Shown in pieces: positions 60,756-64,000 of a DNA stretch of 64,000 bases (positions are counted from its first letter, which is position 1; the number at the start of each line of letters is the position of its first letter). This DNA comes from Trichoplusia ni (taxonomy: Eukaryota > Arthropoda > Insecta > Lepidoptera > Noctuidae): NCBI RefSeq assembly GCF_003590095.1, contig NC_039479.1, positions 9,052,001-9,116,000 on the forward strand. Reading direction: 5' to 3'. The notes beneath the pieces are model-generated. The model had not been told where the DNA came from, made no database searches, and saw nothing but the letters and a program-made list of their open reading frames with translations. Position numbers and translations under genes: made by a program.

Positions 60756-63269
60756 TGGTGATTAAAGAACTCAGTCTGTCTGTCTGTCCGTCTCTCCTTC
60801 ATCAAGTTGTCACGGTGTTTTTGCTGCTGCTATAATTACAAATATTAAAAGCAACGATTGTTACTGTAAATAATAATTTTGGTGGATGGAAAATAAGTTT
60901 GGGTTCTGTTTACCTTTAGTCTTTCCTTCCGAAACCCTGTGAGTCGCGAGTCCAGCACGATAATGACCATTTTAAATATTTAAAACAATATTAATGCTTT
61001 AAAATGGTATATGCCACGACGAGCCGCAGATTTTTGTCTTATGACATATCTATAAATACTTTAAATGGATTCTTATCATTTAAGGTACCAAACTTACCCA
61101 AACGGGTCATCAATCAATTCGATTGGCAACGCCGCGCCGTTAAGTAATTAATTATTTTGTTTTGTATTATTTATACTGTAATGGAAAACGTTATTGTATC
61201 TCATTTGCACAGTACTAGGGACTAAATAAACATTAAAACAGGTCAAGTGCGAGTATTACTCACGACACGGAGAATTCCGTACAAATATGCTTACGATAGA
61301 AAAATCACTTGGCCACTAACAAATTAACGGCCACAATAAACGTTGCTTAACGTAGATATTTTTTTTAATACTAGTTGTAACAACTGTCTATAATATCGCG
61401 GTTTATAAGATACATACTAGTGATGGACGGACGACCAGACAACGTTTTCACGCGTTTTGTACTGAACCTTAAAAATAAACAATTACGTGGAAATAGTAGT
61501 GTTGTAATAGGTAGAACGAAATTAAGACAATAGTTATTTCTGTATGAAATTGGTCTGACAAGAATTCTATAATAATAGGTGTATGTAGATTGACCGTACA
61601 TTTACATATACACTGAATCCAAATATGGTGTACTTGTGTTGCAATGAAAGTTTCATAAAAAGTCTCGATGCTTTTAAAACGTCAAATTTTTGAGTCGATG
61701 ATTGCATTTGACTGATTGTAATCACTCCCATTCCACATAATAAACCATTTATGTAATTAAAAAAAAATACACGACGAGGTATATCGAACAAAACCAATAG
61801 AACAAGACAAGACGTGTTACGTTCATGCTATATTTTTTGTGCACATTGCGCAAAATTATCTCGATTCAAATCAAAAAGTATTTAAATTTAATTTTTGTTT
61901 TTTTACCTTTGGCCAATAGGTAATGCTATTTTATATACACGAACAACAATAATTGTATAGAAATTCAGTTTCTCTGGGACGTACCTACCACTTATTTTTA
62001 AAGAAAGACTTGCAGATTTTGCAGTAGTGGAAGAGAGACGCCACCTTATGAAGTGTAATGCGCTGTCTTGCTCTCACAACAATTTACGAACAAATTGTCG
62101 GTCAATTTAAGCTTTTTTACTGTTTGGTTATGTTTTTATACAACCGAAAAGTGTTGTTCGGAATTGTGTGGCTAATTCGAATTTCACTTTTTGTGGCAAT
62201 TTTAATCAGTTGTGAGTTGTTTTACAACACTACTAATTAATTTATCGGATAAACTGCAAAAAATAAATAAAAGAAAAATACATTATTGGTGCGGCCAAAT
62301 CTGCGTTCACCTTAAGCATGTGTTAAGAAAACAAAATTGAATTTGTTAATATTTTATTTCACTGTGTTAGTAAACAAATCGATACATCTAAAGCAACAAA
62401 GTGCGATATTTAATGTTATCGTAATACCGTCAACTGACTACTTAACTCGTAACTATTTACAATAGTTTTACACGTATTTCTAATGAAAGTATATATAATT
62501 GATCAATTCACGTTGAATTATATATTTCTTTTAATTGTCTGCCATTTTACCAGAATGTACAACAATGGCCACTTACTATAACGAACAAAATAAACTATGC
62601 TTATTTTTAGAGGAAATAATTGAACTCAATCCTAAAATATTATATGACTTTAAAGTTTAATATACAATGATGGGATGATGTGACGTAAAGTCATAGACTT
62701 AAGGTTCAATTTTCAACAGCGGAGTCAAAGCACTTGAATATTGTGTTTGATTTTACAGGCAATTGCTCTAATAACTTTTAAAAAGTAAAGATGGCGTTCT
62801 TCCGATCATGAATAAAGTCTATCCAATAAAATTATAGTTCACAAGGAACAAAAAAAATGATGTCCTTTCATGGTTCTATGAAAATAAACACACCTAATTA
62901 ATATCTTACACTATAATTATATGGCACAAATATTATTAAATATCGACTATTTAATAACTTTCCAAAAGTCTTTTATTTTTCGTTAAAAATAGTATGTAGG
63001 TATTTAGTGATTTACATTTTTCGTGTTACTGAAAAGAATTTCTGCATATGTTATTAAGGAGCGCGTGGCTAAGCGACAACTACACAAGTTGATCGATAGT
63101 TAGGAAAAGGCTATTTATTAATCATTTATTTGTTTGTTCTTTTCCTTTTTTTTTGTGTTGCAGTAAGTACCGTTCAATTATCATTGTATAGTGTTACATA
63201 GCTCGCACCATTTCCTTTTCAGTAACACAAAAAACGCACACACAATACAATTCTAGTTTACAACACTAA

Positions 63270-63605
63270 TTAATAAGTCTTTATCAAATGGTCTGACACG
63301 AAAGGTGTGAATTCTGGGTCTTTCATTTTCTTTTTCTTGTGCAACGGACAACTTTTTTGACTCTGTCCCGTTTCTGATTTATTGTGCGTCAGTTTATATT
63401 GACTGGATAACGAAACACTCTTTTTTCTGTGTTCTTTTTGGCAATAATTTTTATCTAGATTTTTGTCCACGCCGTTCGCGGTGCTTGCACCACTGTGAAG
63501 TGAGTTTTGTCCTAATATTCTAGATTCTACTTCGTGTTGTTTTAACTTGTCTGTGATCTCCGCTGACACCTCTAATTGGCTGTGATGCAGACATGTTGAT
63601 GTTAT
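63270..63605 (-). CDS. Terminal exon of an unidentified gene
   Basis: A consensus acceptor (ttttttcag) opens an in-frame 111-codon stretch starting ITSTCLHHSQLEVSAEITDK and ending FVSDHLIKTY with a stop. It is hydrophilic and rich in Lys, Ser, Gln and Asn, with KKKKMKDPEF near the end, so probably an intracellular C-terminal tail. It can join in phase 0 to the candidate exon at 63852-63981. No domain is recognised. Confidence 0.5.
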   Translation of the reverse strand: MTSTCLHHSQLEVSAEITDKLKQHEVESRILGQNSLHSGASTANGVDKNLDKNYCQKEHRKKSVSLSSQYKLTHNKSETGQSQKSCPLHKKKKMKDPEFTPFVSDHLIKTY

Positions 63606-63653
63606 CTGAAAAAATATGATTTTATTTTTAATTCAATCTATAATCTAATCAAT

Positions 63654-63694
63654 AATCTAAGTTTTACATGTGTTACACATGTAAAACTTAGATT
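63654..63694. repeat. Perfect 19-bp hairpin, 3-nt loop
   Basis: Arms 63654-63672 and 63676-63694 are exact reverse complements around 'tta', within the putative intron of the window-edge gene. A further diverged copy of the outer motif (gatttagatta) follows. Confidence 0.8.
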
Positions 63695-63851
63695 GGATTT
63701 AGATTAAAGACTACGCTCCAGGATTGATTCAAGCATAGGATTAGACAAAAGACTGTTACTATTCCATGTTAGGTTATGAGCTTGTGACTTGTGTTAAAGG
63801 CAATTTTATGTTTTTTTTAGCAAGGCAGGTATAGAACAAAAAAGTACAAAC

Positions 63852-63981
63852 GGGAGATGGCTGATGCCTCGGGCGGGCGTATAGCGCGGCCCGCTCGGCG
63901 AGCTCGGAGCGCAGGCGCCACGCGCGCGCCGCCAGCACGCGCCGCGACGCCGGCTGCGCGCCGCCGCGCACGCCGTGCCAT
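63852..63981 (-). CDS. Candidate internal exon, GC-rich, Arg/Ala-rich
   Basis: An acceptor (cccgtcag) precedes an open stretch reading WHGVRGGAQPASRR..., then WRLRSELAERAALYARPRHQ, which may end at a weak donor (ccc/gtttgt). The strong GC content contrasts sharply with the flanks, as coding exons do in AT-rich genomes. The phase fits the terminal exon at 63605-63270. The gene continues beyond the window. Confidence 0.4.
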
Positions 63982-64000
63982 CTGACGGGGGAGAGAGAAA

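Larger units (their letters stand above)
58300..63200. other. Non-coding stretch with repeats
   Basis: No gene supported. A CpG-richer part at about 58340-58680 lies upstream of the His/Lys-rich gene promoter and may be regulatory or repeat-derived. Further items are the repeat copy near 59325, a tRNA-like B-box wording (gggttcgattccggc) near 59610-59626 and a SINE fragment near 60655. Confidence 0.45.

Noticed and set aside
1..64000. CRISPR array, operon or bacterial defence system
   Set aside because: The sequence is eukaryotic with spliced genes; no regularly spaced direct repeats were seen.

Overview
The window is AT-rich nuclear DNA from an animal with short spliced genes. It is almost certainly a moth or butterfly. 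The evidence is several copies of repeats I recognise from lepidopteran genomes (a tRNA-derived SINE, the 'catcatcatcatcag...ccact...ctgaaca...ggcc' repeat, the 'tactgctgggcaaagg' repeat), an R1/jockey-type LINE, compact genes with GT-AG introns, and an arthropod-type His/Lys-rich secreted protein family. All calls come from reading the sequence; no database was searched.

Layout. From 1 to about 31.5 kb I find no convincing multi-exon gene. This part holds a probable solo LTR (8456-9329, terminal inverted repeats plus a 4-bp target duplication), old SINE and LINE tails, short tandem repeats and near-perfect hairpins. One plausible start exon lies at 25433-25461. At 31548-34301 (+) is a complete seven-exon ARV1 gene (ER membrane lipid/sterol homeostasis). 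About 160 bp past its stop, on the opposite strand, sits a full-length and apparently intact R1/jockey-type LINE (34474-39553) with ORF1, ORF2, an A-rich tail and a perfect 13-bp target-site duplication. Its 5' end carries a tRNA-like head, as if a SINE were fused to the LINE.

From 42.8 to 58.3 kb is a gene-dense block: a small EGF-like single-pass membrane protein (-), a 195-aa secreted protein (-), two head-to-head GNAT-type acetyltransferase paralogues (- and +) and a 405-aa His/Lys-rich secreted protein (-). The two secreted proteins share a four-exon 0/1/2 intron-phase pattern and look like members of one family flanking the GNAT pair. The GNAT pair shares exon sizes and phases, but the minus-strand copy has lost the acetyl-CoA-binding glycine loop and gained a presequence-like N terminus. 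From 58.3 to 63.2 kb I see only repeats and AT-rich sequence. The last 0.7 kb holds the 3' end of another minus-strand gene.

The most unusual items are the SINE-LINE composite with shared target duplication, the divergent GNAT pair with one apparently catalytically dead member, and several 19-25 bp near-perfect hairpins without an assigned function.
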